DNA from: an uncultured Porphyromonadaceae bacterium
Lineage (GTDB): Bacteria; Bacteroidota; Bacteroidia; Bacteroidales; Muribaculaceae
Direction: 5' to 3'
DNA: 6,513 bases
Assembly: GCA_900555915.1 (NCBI GenBank)
Contig: USNC01000080.1
Span: 1 to 6,513, forward strand
The notes below the pieces were generated by a model that did no database searches, had not been told where the DNA came from, and was given only the letters and a program-made list of their open reading frames with translations. Positions 6,468-6,513 of this stretch are shown piece by piece. Each line of letters starts with the position of its first letter. Position 1 is the stretch's first letter. A program made the translations under genes and the position numbers.

Positions 6468-6513
6468 CTGTCTCTTATACACATCTCCGAGCCCACGAGA
6501 CACTGAGCGATCT
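6468..6513. other. Nextera adapter: mosaic end, index-side primer, index (not genomic)
   Basis: Bases 6468-6486 are the complete 19-bp mosaic end CTGTCTCTTATACACATCT. Bases 6487-6501 (CCGAGCCCACGAGAC) are the index-1-side adapter. ACTGAGCG (6502-6509) sits in the 8-base index position, and ATCT (6510-6513) is the start of the flow-cell primer segment that follows an i7 index. This is read-through adapter left untrimmed in the assembly. Confidence 0.98.

Noticed and set aside
1..6513. Terminal inverted repeats at both ends of the window, as of a Tn5-like transposon
   Set aside because: They are the engineered mosaic ends of a tagmentation library, followed at the right by adapter, index and primer bases. 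No transposase is present.

Overview
The window looks like chromosomal DNA from a member of the Bacteroidota, most likely the order Bacteroidales. The evidence is a Bacteroidota-style signal peptidase I with three N-terminal membrane segments and an IPSSSLEKSL active site, a DUF4294 protein, a WbqC-family protein, a DUF4369-like lipoprotein, and a TTTG / TAnnTTTG promoter. Shine-Dalgarno signals are not evident. Coding DNA looks GC-rich by eye, which would suit groups such as Muribaculaceae or Alistipes, but I cannot place the genus.

All six genes lie on the minus strand, so they are read from right to left. From the right end they are: dapB (lysine/diaminopimelate synthesis, 5' end missing), a 141-base gap with a 9-bp tandem repeat, lepB (signal peptidase I), a WbqC-family gene overlapping lepB by 10 bases, and a DUF4294 secreted-protein gene 7 bases further on. 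A 227-base gap follows, holding a heptamer/octamer tandem repeat, a perfect hairpin and a good promoter match. Last come a lipoprotein gene and a comM/yifB-type AAA+ ATPase gene whose start overlaps the lipoprotein stop (ATGA).

The tight spacing suggests two transcription units: (dapB)-lepB-wbqC-DUF4294, and lipoprotein-comM. The first joins a cell-wall precursor enzyme to the protein export machinery. The second couples an envelope lipoprotein to a DNA-processing ATPase.

Both ends of the window are sequencing-library DNA, not genome: bases 1-17 are the Tn5 mosaic end used in Nextera libraries, and bases 6468-6513 are the mosaic end plus the index-side adapter. Genomic sequence therefore runs from 18 to 6467, and dapB is cut by the library end, not by biology.

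I found no mobile element, CRISPR array, RNA gene or defence system. The genes are ordinary housekeeping and envelope genes. The less ordinary content is in the two intergenic gaps, each with its own tandem repeat, and in the thioredoxin-like lipoprotein that lacks the redox cysteines.
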